From positions 1 through 38,709 of the forward strand of contig CANCRO010000017.1 in assembly GCA_947380605.1 (NCBI GenBank): a stretch of DNA of 38,709 bases, given 5' to 3'. The notes under the pieces were generated by a model. The model was not told the DNA's origin and searched no databases. It saw nothing but the letters and a program-made list of their open reading frames with translations. The stretch is from Chitinophagaceae bacterium (GTDB lineage Bacteria; Bacteroidota; Bacteroidia; Chitinophagales; Chitinophagaceae). Below are positions 8,176-15,828 of this stretch, in pieces (position 1 is the first letter of the stretch; each line of letters begins with the position of its first letter). The position numbers and the translations under genes were made by a program.

Positions 8176-9051
8176 CTATTTTAACTTTTTAACTTGATCA
8201 TTGTAAAAATTTACCGTTTCAATTACATCAGGAAGATTGTTTTCCCAATTGGATTCATGTTCGATTGACAACATGCCTTTAAATTTTTGACGATTTAATT
8301 CAGCAAATATTGGCGCAAAATCGATTATACCTTTTCCAACGGTAGCATCCGCTGCTTTCTGCATGCCAAAGGTTACGATATCTTTTAAGTGAACACCAAT
8401 AACATGTCCTTCTAATTTTTTCAAACATTCTGCAGGGTCAAGTCCACTCCGGGCCCAGTGGCCTAAATCGGCACAGGCTCCAATATTGGGATGACCCTTA
8501 GTAGCCGCTAACACTGAATCAGGATGCCAGTAAGGATTAGGATTTGCATGCTCATGTATCGCCACTTTTATTTTATAAAAGCCTGCAAGACTGTCAATCA
8601 AATCCCATTGATTTTTTGGCGGCTCAGAAATAATATAACTAAGACCAAACTCTTTCGCTAGGTCAAAAGTTTTGATCCAGCTTGCTCTGTTCGGAGGATT
8701 AATTACACCCATCGCTACTATTTGCGCCTTGTGTTTTGCTAAAAGACCTTTTAGTTTGGTTCTATCTGCAGCAGTCATATCGATTCCAAATGCTTCTTTA
8801 CCTGACTTGTCTATTTTTTGTCCAATGGTAGCTTCTACATATCTTATTCCAGCAGAGTCAGCCTTTTCCAAAGCTTCTTGTTGGGTAAACAATCGAAAGG
8901 TCCACATTTGTATGCCAAGTTTCCAGTTGGCAGCAATAAATTTTTGAGTGGCATTTCCTGTAGATTTCTTTTGACCATAGACATTAGAAACAGTAGCCAT
9001 CAAAAGAAGCAAACCAAGGATTCCATTGGTAAGTAAATATTTATTTTTCAT
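8176..9051 (-). CDS. Exported sugar phosphate isomerase/epimerase-like TIM barrel protein
   Basis: 291 residues with a Sec signal peptide (hydrophobic residues about 10-24, cleavage near VYGQ) and an AP-endonuclease-2/xylose-isomerase-like TIM barrel. Likely metal-site residues appear in IHEHANPNPYWH, CADLGHWARSG, GVHLKDI and LSIEHESNW. This fold isomerises or epimerises sugars, keto-sugars or inositols, or lyses 3-keto-glycosides. It lies between two Gfo/Idh/MocA genes (68 and 54 base gaps), a combination common in Bacteroidota sugar loci. With a signal peptide it would act in the periplasm, alongside the Tat-exported oxidoreductase. The word phosphate in the family name should not be taken as the substrate. 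Confidence 0.85.
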   Translation of the reverse strand: MKNKYLLTNGILGLLLLMATVSNVYGQKKSTGNATQKFIAANWKLGIQMWTFRLFTQQEALEKADSAGIRYVEATIGQKIDKSGKEAFGIDMTAADRTKLKGLLAKHKAQIVAMGVINPPNRASWIKTFDLAKEFGLSYIISEPPKNQWDLIDSLAGFYKIKVAIHEHANPNPYWHPDSVLAATKGHPNIGACADLGHWARSGLDPAECLKKLEGHVIGVHLKDIVTFGMQKAADATVGKGIIDFAPIFAELNRQKFKGMLSIEHESNWENNLPDVIETVNFYNDQVKKLK

Positions 9052-9105
9052 GATAGTTTTTTTTATTTAAAAATTGCTTTCGTTATATAGAGAAAATCAG
9101 TTCAT

Positions 9106-10299
9106 TTAATCAATCACTTTTTCTATGATTTTGCCAGTTTGTTTGTTCTTTAAAATTAACTTTTTTGTTCCATAGTGAGTCATCTCTTCTTTAATTAGAT
9201 AATGATCTTTATCATATTCTATCAAATGACTTTCTTTACTTAATCCGGTTTTACCGCGCCAAATATCTAACTGAATGGGTTCCCATGATTTAGATTTGGC
9301 AGATTTGTAAGCTGCATCAATGATGGCATTAACGATGTATCCATCATAAAAAGTTTCTCTAGGAGCGGTACCATTTTCCATGCAGTTAAACATTTCTGCA
9401 AACATGTGATTGTATCCAAGCTCATTCAGCTCATCTCCCACAGGAAAAAGCCAGCCACTATTACTCTCTGCTTTTTCTGAAACATAATCTGCCCCTTTTC
9501 CGGTAGTAAACATTTCTAGTCCTGTGCGTAAAAAATTATTTACCCAGATGGTGCCTTCTGTTCCCATTACTTCATCTCTAAGATCAAGGCCACCACGAAA
9601 TGTCCAACTTACTTCAAACTGAGCCATAGCCCCATTTTCATACTTAACCAATCCGATAGAATGATCTTCTGCATCGATAGGTTTTACTTGCGTATCGGCC
9701 CAGCACATGACTTCTATTGGTTTAATATCTTTACCAATATAGGTGCGCGTAATTTCAATGCAATGACAACCTAAGTCAAGGATACATCCACCACCTGCTT
9801 TTTCTATATCCCAAAACCAATCACTGTGCGGACCAGGATGTGCTTCTCTTGATTTAGCCCAAAGAATTCTTCCGAGTGCTCCATTCTTTACACTTTCATA
9901 GGACTTTAAAAACTTGGGTGTGTACACAAGGTCTTCGAGGTAGCCGTTAAAAATACCCGCTTCTTCTACGGCAAGCAACATGCGTTTTGCTTCTGTTGCG
10001 TTGCGTCCTAATGGCTTGGTGGTTAGCACTGCTTTTTTATGTTTGCAGCACAACATCACTGCTTCTTCATGTAAGTGATTGGGAAGTGAAATACATACTA
10101 CATCTACGTCTGGATGAGCAATGGCTTCTTCTAGATTAGTAGTATAGCGGTCGCATTGGTAGTCAGTTGCAAATTTTTTAGCAGCTTCTTCTCTGCGCGA
10201 ATAGATAGAAATAATTTTATCCTTACTTCTTTGTCCCTGTAATGAATCGGCATAAAATCTTCCGATAAATCCGGAGCCGAGCATAGCAATTCTTTTCAT
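9106..10299 (-). CDS. Cytoplasmic Gfo/Idh/MocA family oxidoreductase
   Basis: 397 residues, no signal peptide. The start MKRIAMLGSGFIGRFYADSL carries the NAD(P)-binding GxGxxG motif (GSGFIG). The usual EKP motif reads TKP here (LTTKPLGRN, about residue 95), keeping the catalytic lysine. The C-terminal domain has GGGCILDLGCHCIEITR, where the family usually has its active-site Asp/His. The protein is longer than average because of a C-terminal extension after residue 350 rich in Lys and Glu. It lies between the permease gene and the exported isomerase gene, so a cytoplasmic step in catabolism of the imported compound is inferred. Substrate not identifiable. Confidence 0.9.
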   Translation of the reverse strand: MKRIAMLGSGFIGRFYADSLQGQRSKDKIISIYSRREEAAKKFATDYQCDRYTTNLEEAIAHPDVDVVCISLPNHLHEEAVMLCCKHKKAVLTTKPLGRNATEAKRMLLAVEEAGIFNGYLEDLVYTPKFLKSYESVKNGALGRILWAKSREAHPGPHSDWFWDIEKAGGGCILDLGCHCIEITRTYIGKDIKPIEVMCWADTQVKPIDAEDHSIGLVKYENGAMAQFEVSWTFRGGLDLRDEVMGTEGTIWVNNFLRTGLEMFTTGKGADYVSEKAESNSGWLFPVGDELNELGYNHMFAEMFNCMENGTAPRETFYDGYIVNAIIDAAYKSAKSKSWEPIQLDIWRGKTGLSKESHLIEYDKDHYLIKEEMTHYGTKKLILKNKQTGKIIEKVID

Positions 10300-10348
10300 G
10301 TAGTTCTTTATTTTTTTAAATAGATGTTTATATTTTTAACGGCAATGA

Positions 10349-11593
10349 TTAAATCGCAACTGTTTTATTTCTCGTGTTGTCTTTAAAAAGAAAAATAAAT
10401 ACCACTAATACAATCAAGGCAATCCCTGCAGGGACCAACCATACGCTGGTCCAGTTAGTAACCCCCTCAGTATTGGTATACATTTTTTGAACATAGCCAG
10501 AAATAATGGATCCAATGCCCATTCCTAATCCGTAGGTGGCCAATGAAATTAATCCTTGCGCTTGCGATTTTGTTTTTTCACCGGCTTTCAAATCGGTATA
10601 AATCATTCCGCTTACAAAGAAGAAATCATAGCAAACACCGTGAAGTAAAATCCCTGCATACAACATCCACTCAGCTACATCTGCATTTCCATATCCAAAG
10701 AAAAGGAATCTAGCGATCCACGCCAGCAATCCCGAGATTAACATCCATTTTATTCCAAAACGTAAATAGGCAATTGGTAGTAGTAGCATAAATAAAACTT
10801 CTGATGCTTGGCCAAGAGACATTTTATTTTCTACATAAAAAGTATTCGGTAATGCTTGTCCAGGATGTGCTGAAACGAAAGCAGCTTTATAAGCATCTGT
10901 GATGGCTGGGTTAGCCATTGCATAATAAAAAGAAAGTGGAATACAAATTAATAAAGAGGATAGAAAAAATATGGCGAATGAACGGTCTTTAAATAATACG
11001 AATGCATCTTTACCAATAATCTGTCCAAAGCTAACGGGTCCTTTTGCAGAAGGAGGTGTGTTAGGTAAAGTAAAGGAGTAAGTTCCAATTACTAGAGCGG
11101 TGATAGCGGATACATAAAAAATCGTATTCTTATCACCCCATCCCATGTAGCCCACTAAATTAGTAACAGCGATCCAAGCAACGGTCCCCATTACACGAAT
11201 TAAAGGAAATTCTTTTTGCGGGTTGGTCATTTGTCGCATGGAGATAGAGCTAGTCAATGCGATGGTAGGAGCAAAGGTTAAGCAGTACAACAACATAATC
11301 CAATAAAAGGTATTATAATCAGTAATAGTAGTGAGTAGCAGCAAAAGTCCTGCTCCCACTAGATTTAAAACACCCAATACTTTTTGCGCTGCAAAAAACC
11401 GATCTGCAATCATACCCGCAATAAAAGGAGAGATGATCATGGCGATAGAGAAAGTAGCATAAATATTTCCTACTTGTCCGCCATCGAAACCTATCGAAAA
11501 TAAATATTTTGAAAGTTGTCCATACCATGCACCCCATACTACGAACTGAAGGAACATCATTACTGAAAGCTGAATTTTGGTAGATGATTTCAT
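10349..11593 (-). CDS. MFS permease, nucleoside:H+ symporter-like (PF03825 type)
   Basis: 414 residues from the ATG at 11593, with about 12 membrane helices. The opening KIQLSVMMFLQFVVWGAWYG, then GFDGGQVGNIYATFSIAMI and FIAGMIADRFFAAQKVLG, is characteristic of the NupG/XapB-like family. A reading starting 38 codons further upstream (11707) adds a hydrophilic, charged extension unlike the family, so I use the internal Met. In Bacteroidota, members beside Gfo/Idh/MocA and TIM-barrel isomerase genes probably carry sugars or sugar derivatives rather than nucleosides; that is inference from context. It is the first gene of the minus-strand operon; its promoter should lie in 11594-11800, but I see no clean TAnnTTTG there. 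Confidence 0.87.
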   Translation of the reverse strand: MKSSTKIQLSVMMFLQFVVWGAWYGQLSKYLFSIGFDGGQVGNIYATFSIAMIISPFIAGMIADRFFAAQKVLGVLNLVGAGLLLLLTTITDYNTFYWIMLLYCLTFAPTIALTSSISMRQMTNPQKEFPLIRVMGTVAWIAVTNLVGYMGWGDKNTIFYVSAITALVIGTYSFTLPNTPPSAKGPVSFGQIIGKDAFVLFKDRSFAIFFLSSLLICIPLSFYYAMANPAITDAYKAAFVSAHPGQALPNTFYVENKMSLGQASEVLFMLLLPIAYLRFGIKWMLISGLLAWIARFLFFGYGNADVAEWMLYAGILLHGVCYDFFFVSGMIYTDLKAGEKTKSQAQGLISLATYGLGMGIGSIISGYVQKMYTNTEGVTNWTSVWLVPAGIALIVLVVFIFLFKDNTRNKTVAI

Positions 11594-11801
11594 TATTTTT
11601 TTATTGATGAGTGAATGGCAAAGGCCAATTAAATGATAGTTAAGCAATTTAATTTTTACTACCCGTCGTGCTTCCGCTAAATGAATGTCGACTAAAATAA
11701 GTGGCAATTATTTTTATAGCAGAAGAGTCGACCAAGTTTCTTTTCCGAAGATATATTTTTGATTTAACTCATCCTAAAAAAATCTTCAAGAAATAGCCCC
11801 C
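11594..11801. other. Intergenic upstream region of the sugar operon
   Basis: About 200 bases between the permease start and the tandem array. It is AT-rich, has no supported gene and no clear -7 box on the minus strand. Two GTCGAC hexamers (near 11686 and 11727) flank it in part, but nothing suggests a function. A C-run followed by CCTAAACCCC leads into the array. Confidence 0.5.
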
Positions 11802-12186
11802 CCTAAACCCCTAACCCCGAAATAAAAAGAACAAACAATAATCATACTCTCCTAAACCCGCATTGAAAAGCACAAACAATAATCATACTCTCCTAAACCC
11901 GCGTTTAAAAACACAAATAATAATCATACTCGCCTAAACCCGCATTTAAAAGCACCCTCAATCCGAAAGCTCTTCTAAACCCGCATTGAAAAGCACAAAC
12001 AATAATCATACTCGCCTAAACCTCTAAACCCGAAATATAAAGGTCAAACAATAATCATACTCCCCTAAACCCGCATTGAAAAGCACAAACAATAATCATA
12101 CTCTCCTAAACCCGCATTGAAAAACACCCTCAATCCGAAAGCTCTTCTAAACTCGCAATAAAAACCCCACTCAATAATTATACTCG
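11802..12186. repeat. Tandem array of 41/49-bp units with higher-order order
   Basis: Nine contiguous units, each opening with CCTAAACC or TCTAAAC: 11802-11850 (49 bp), 11851-11891, 11892-11932, 11933-11973, 11974-12014 (41 bp each), 12015-12063 (49 bp), 12064-12104, 12105-12145, 12146-12186 (41 bp each), then a partial opening at 12187. Most units end in AATAATCATACTC. Units 4 and 8 carry a different second half, CACCCTCAATCCGAAAGCTC. Units 2 and 7 are identical; both 49-bp units share an extra 8 bases; units 5 and 9 both start with T and end with G. The order 49-A-A-B-A then 49-A-B-A shows a duplicated block. Unit length is not a multiple of three and there are no spacers, so it is neither coding nor CRISPR. 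Confidence 0.93.
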
Positions 12187-12197
12187 CCTAAACCTTT

Positions 12198-12205
12198 TAT
12201 CTTTG
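12198..12205 (+). promoter_or_regulatory. -7 promoter box of pdxH
   Basis: TATCTTTG matches TAnnTTTG exactly and begins 11 bases after the last complete repeat unit, so the region where a -33 element would lie is inside the array. The ATG of pdxH is at 12224. Confidence 0.6.
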
Positions 12206-12223
12206 AATAATAAACCTCGAAAA

Positions 12224-12871
12224 ATGACTCCAGAAGCGCTTTCAAATATTCGCAAGGATTACACCTTGCATTCGCTTAACGAGGAAGACGTAACGGCTTC
12301 GCCCATAGAGCAGTTTGCAAAATGGTGGGAAGATGCAGTGGCCTCTCAGATTGTTGAAATGAATGCGATGACTGTTGCTACGGCTGATAGTAGAGGAATA
12401 CCTGATGCGAGAATTGTATTACTGAAAGCTTTTGATGAAAAGGGTTTTGTTTTTTTTACCAATTACAATAGTGCCAAGAGCAAGCAGCTAGAAGAAAATC
12501 CAAATGCCACTTTATTATTTTTCTGGAAAGAATTGGAGCGGCAGGTTCGCATTAGTGGGGTAGCAGAAAAAATTACCTTAAAAGAAAGTATTGATTATTT
12601 TGATAGTCGCCCTGAAGGAAGTAAAATTGGTGCCTGGTCTTCACCTCAAAGCATGGTGGTGGCGGGCAAAGCCTTTTTGAAAGAAACCTTTGACTATTAT
12701 GCAGAGCGCTTTAAACATGGCGCAATACCCAAGCCACCACATTGGGGTGGGTACCGTATAAAGCCTTCTAGTATTGAGTTTTGGCAGGGTAGGCCTAGCA
12801 GAATGCATGACAGAATTTTGTATTCAGAAACTACTGTAGGTAGTTGGAAGATTGAGAGATTGGCACCTTAA
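12224..12871 (+). CDS. pdxH: Pyridoxamine/pyridoxine 5'-phosphate oxidase
   Basis: FMN enzyme that oxidises PNP or PMP to pyridoxal 5'-phosphate; cytoplasmic. 215 residues, the usual length. Visible family segments are RIVLLKAFDEKGFVFFTNY, NSAKSKQLEENP, FFWKELERQVRISG, then SPQSMVV, and the C-terminal GYRIKPSSIEFWQGRPSRMH with the ending WKIERLAP, which is nearly invariant in PdxH. The ATG at 12224 is chosen because a TTG-initiated extension from 12203 would overlap the -7 box. It is convergent with the helicase gene and lies immediately downstream of the tandem array, which could influence its upstream promoter region. Confidence 0.95.
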   Translation: MTPEALSNIRKDYTLHSLNEEDVTASPIEQFAKWWEDAVASQIVEMNAMTVATADSRGIPDARIVLLKAFDEKGFVFFTNYNSAKSKQLEENPNATLLFFWKELERQVRISGVAEKITLKESIDYFDSRPEGSKIGAWSSPQSMVVAGKAFLKETFDYYAERFKHGAIPKPPHWGGYRIKPSSIEFWQGRPSRMHDRILYSETTVGSWKIERLAP

Positions 12872-12928
12872 CCGATTTTTAAAAATTGTGTGAGCAAGCC
12901 ACTCGGAAGTCTTGGAATTTGGATTTTT

Positions 12929-14767
12929 CTACAACTCAAATTCCCAAACAGTTCGATACCAACCTTTGTTTTCTATATAAGTTAAAAAGGAATGATAGAA
13001 GGCATCTCCTCCAATGGTAGCACTATCGCCTATTACAAAAAGTTGTTCTTTGGCTCGAGTAATGGCCACATTCATTCTTCGGCAATCTTTTAAGAAACCA
13101 ATATCACCTTCGTCATTACTGCGCACCAGTGATAATATAATGGTGTGTTGCTCCTGCCCTTGGAAACTATCGATGGTACTGATGCGCATTTCTTTCGGCA
13201 AGACTTCCTTTGCCGCCGCTACCTGTCCTGCATATGGAGAAATGAAAGCGGTTTTTAAGGGATCTAAATTTTCGGAAGCAATTAGTTTTAGCGCTATCGA
13301 TAACTCTCCTTCATTTTGTAAGCTCATTCCATTACTTCCATTGGCTTCGTTTAATCCCGACCCTGCAGTATCTATAAAAATCAGGTGAACGCCGGTATCC
13401 ATAAGGTGGCCAGCCGTTTGAAGTAGATTGTTATAAAAATAGTTGCTTGAAAATCCTGCAATGGTTGCTCGCATCCGATATTGCGTATTCAATAAAAAAA
13501 CAGCGTTCACTCTTTCAATACAAACTTCTAGAATAGAATTTTGCAAACCCATTCTTGCCGCTTCAAAGTTCAACACGGTAGGGGGTAATTGCAAATGATC
13601 ACCCGCCAAAACATATTTTTCAGCTAATGGGAAAATACACCATGCCATAGGTTCTATACATTGTCCAGCTTCATCAATTACTAAGGTATTAAAAGTAATG
13701 TGTTTTATTTTTGAATCGTACAATCCAATTGGAGTGCCAGCAATTACTTGTGCAGATAAATAAAGTTTTTCTTCATTGTAGGCCTGTAATTTTTTTATTT
13801 CTGTTCGAATACTTTTTACTTCTTTAAACAAAAGATTGCGTTGTTCTCTTTCAGCTTTTCCAAAACTCCTTTTATATTTTAACGCCATTTTCCTAAACTC
13901 TTCTGCTCTAATTTTTAGTTGCTTGATTTCTTTTTGCTGCTTGCTGTTAGCGAGTTTTCCTTCGGGAGTATGCGCAAACAAAACCTCGTCTACCTTGCTG
14001 GTATTTCCAACCCTTAGTACTTCAATACCTTGTAATAGCAGGCCTTTGGCAATATTATCGACAGCAGTATTACTAGGTGCAGATACCAATATTTTTTCTC
14101 CTGCATGGATTAACTGAAGAATCCCCTCTATTAAAGTGGTGGTTTTACCTGTGCCCGGTGGTCCATGAACGATGGTAATATTTTCATTTTGAGTAATTGC
14201 CTGAACCGCTTTCTGCTGACTTTCATTGAGTCGTTGATTTTTATAATTCAGCGGAAGGGTTTGGACTGAAGTAGTGATTTTTTCTACCGGTGACTCACCG
14301 TGAATTTTTTCAAATAGTTTTTGGGAGAGTAGATTATTTTCCACCTCATTCAAAGCCGATTTTAAAATGGTAGTGGTTCTTTGATCAGGAGCTAGTTTTA
14401 TTCCTACTCCATTATCTTCTATCCAATCTGGAAAGTCTGGAGCATACAGTCTAAACTCTCCTTGTTTACCCTCTAAACTAATGAGTACACCTTTGATGGG
14501 TTCTTCTCCAGAAAAAAAACATTCAATTGCCGCGCCATCTTTGAACTGATTGGTCTCTGAAGGAAAATTAAGTCGAAAAGTTATTTCTGGGTAATCTGCA
14601 TAACCGAAATTTTTTCTAGTGATCATGATTGGATGCAAAGCCAATCCTTCTGCCTTTAATGATTTGAGTGTATGCTGTTGATCTAAACTATATCTTTTTA
14701 TTTGCTCTTTTTCTTCCAGCTCAATGCATTGCAGTAATTTATTGATATATGGATGGGAAGAAGACAT
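12929..14767 (-). CDS. Superfamily 1 DNA/RNA helicase, UPF1/IGHMBP2-like
   Basis: 612 residues from the ATG at 14767. N-terminal OB-like region to about residue 180, then Q-motif LNESQQKAV, Walker A GPPGTGKT (202-209), APSNTAVDNI (motif Ia), a charged helical insertion (about 275-330, rich in Lys/Glu and probably coiled coil), DEAGQ (Walker B, about 365), GDHLQLPPTV (III), QYRM (IV), STIDSFQGQE (V) and NVAITRAKE (VI). All helicase motifs are intact. Eukaryotic relatives act on RNA and ribosomes; bacterial members are poorly characterised and have no fixed name. A longer reading to 14842 adds 25 residues not typical of the family. It is divergent from the CDP-alcohol phosphatidyltransferase gene. 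Confidence 0.9.
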   Translation of the reverse strand: MSSSHPYINKLLQCIELEEKEQIKRYSLDQQHTLKSLKAEGLALHPIMITRKNFGYADYPEITFRLNFPSETNQFKDGAAIECFFSGEEPIKGVLISLEGKQGEFRLYAPDFPDWIEDNGVGIKLAPDQRTTTILKSALNEVENNLLSQKLFEKIHGESPVEKITTSVQTLPLNYKNQRLNESQQKAVQAITQNENITIVHGPPGTGKTTTLIEGILQLIHAGEKILVSAPSNTAVDNIAKGLLLQGIEVLRVGNTSKVDEVLFAHTPEGKLANSKQQKEIKQLKIRAEEFRKMALKYKRSFGKAEREQRNLLFKEVKSIRTEIKKLQAYNEEKLYLSAQVIAGTPIGLYDSKIKHITFNTLVIDEAGQCIEPMAWCIFPLAEKYVLAGDHLQLPPTVLNFEAARMGLQNSILEVCIERVNAVFLLNTQYRMRATIAGFSSNYFYNNLLQTAGHLMDTGVHLIFIDTAGSGLNEANGSNGMSLQNEGELSIALKLIASENLDPLKTAFISPYAGQVAAAKEVLPKEMRISTIDSFQGQEQHTIILSLVRSNDEGDIGFLKDCRRMNVAITRAKEQLFVIGDSATIGGDAFYHSFLTYIENKGWYRTVWEFEL

Positions 14768-14886
14768 GGCGGTAAAATTACCACCGATATAAACAATAAA
14801 AAAATATTCACATTGACTAAGTGATAGTTTCATGATGGACAAAGAGGACAGTTCAAAAAAAATGCCCCGATGATGCTAGATAGCAC

Positions 14887-14894
14887 TACATTTG
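14887..14894 (+). promoter_or_regulatory. -7 promoter box of the CDP-alcohol phosphatidyltransferase gene
   Basis: TACATTTG is an exact TAnnTTTG match. Since it lies downstream of in-frame ATGs at 14870 and 14873, it supports the ATG at 14933 as the start. Confidence 0.55.
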
Positions 14895-14932
14895 CACCCC
14901 GACTATATTGTCCGGTATATACATTCTATTAC

Positions 14933-15709
14933 ATGTCAAAGCTTGCTGCAGAAGAGAAGTTTTTTGATTTCTCTGATTACGGCAGACCAATTGCCAAGCT
15001 TTTTGTCAATCAATTAAAATTTACCCGGGTTACGCCTATTCACATTACGCTTCTTTTTGGAATTTGTGGATTGATTGCCATTTATTGCATTCTAAAGGGT
15101 TGGTATTTTTTCGCAGGTTTTTTCTTGGTGCTTAAGTCAATCATAGATGCAGCGGATGGCGAATTGGCAAGAGTAAAAAATACTCCGTCTTATACGGGAA
15201 GATACTTGGATAGCATTTTTGATATCCTGCTCAACTTCCTCTTTTTAATGGCAATTTGCTATGTTTCAAAAACCACTTTATTGGCTACCCTATTGGCTTT
15301 TATTGGCATTCAATTGCAAGGCACGCTCTATAATTATTATTATGTGATTTTGAGAAATAAATCTGTCGGCGGTGATGCTACGAGTAAAATATTTGAATAC
15401 AAATCTCCAAGGGCATTTTTTGGGGAAAGTCAGCAGTCAGTGAATATTTTATTTGCCATCTATTCTTTTCTTTACGGGGGATTTGATAAACTCATTCATT
15501 TTTTAGACCAAGATGCCTACAAGGTAAAAACATTTCCCAATTGGTTCATGACCTTAGTTTCATTTTATGGATTGGGCTTTCAATTATTGTCTATCGCAAT
15601 CATGTTGCAATGTGGATGGATAGAATACATTATCCCTTTTTTTATTTTCTATACTTTATTTGTATTTGTTTTAATTATCATTAGAAATATTTTTTTACCG
15701 ATTAATTAA
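14933..15709 (+). CDS. CDP-alcohol phosphatidyltransferase family membrane enzyme
   Basis: 258 residues from the ATG at 14933. The full family signature D-x2-DG-x2-AR-x8-G-x3-D-x3-D is present as DAADGELARV, an eight-residue spacer, GRYLD and SIFD (D72, D75, D93, D97), where two metal ions bind the CDP-lipid pyrophosphate. About six membrane helices surround it. It transfers a phosphatidyl group from a CDP-lipid to an alcohol acceptor; the acceptor (glycerol phosphate, serine, inositol or other) cannot be decided. The central DFSDYGRPIAK region and long C-terminal helices are not those of standard PgsA or PssA. It ends in a strong bidirectional terminator. Confidence 0.88.
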   Translation: MSKLAAEEKFFDFSDYGRPIAKLFVNQLKFTRVTPIHITLLFGICGLIAIYCILKGWYFFAGFFLVLKSIIDAADGELARVKNTPSYTGRYLDSIFDILLNFLFLMAICYVSKTTLLATLLAFIGIQLQGTLYNYYYVILRNKSVGGDATSKIFEYKSPRAFFGESQQSVNILFAIYSFLYGGFDKLIHFLDQDAYKVKTFPNWFMTLVSFYGLGFQLLSIAIMLQCGWIEYIIPFFIFYTLFVFVLIIIRNIFLPIN

Positions 15710-15727
15710 AACAAGCATAACGGTCTA

Positions 15728-15766
15728 AAAAAATGCGAATAACCTAGAAGGGTATTCGCATTTTTT
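15728..15766. terminator. Strong bidirectional intrinsic terminator
   Basis: AAATGCGAATA pairs with TATTCGCATTT, extended by CC/GG across a bulged A and by outer A/T runs. It has a T tail on each strand and separates the convergent phosphatidyltransferase and serine hydrolase genes. Confidence 0.88.
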
Positions 15767-15828
15767 ATGAGTGTAAATTATTTGAAAAAGGCGGAATGCT
15801 ATGTTGATTATTCTTTTTATGATGGTTG

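Noticed and set aside
11594-11707. 38-residue N-terminal extension of the permease
   Set aside because: It is not family-like, and a Met directly before the conserved start is available at 11593.
11685-11732. Two GTCGAC hexamers as an operator or attachment site
   Set aside because: They are only six bases, unequally flanked, and without recombinase or regulator context.
11802-12186. CRISPR array or coding repeat
   Set aside because: Units abut with no unique spacers, there are no cas genes, and a 41-bp period breaks any reading frame.
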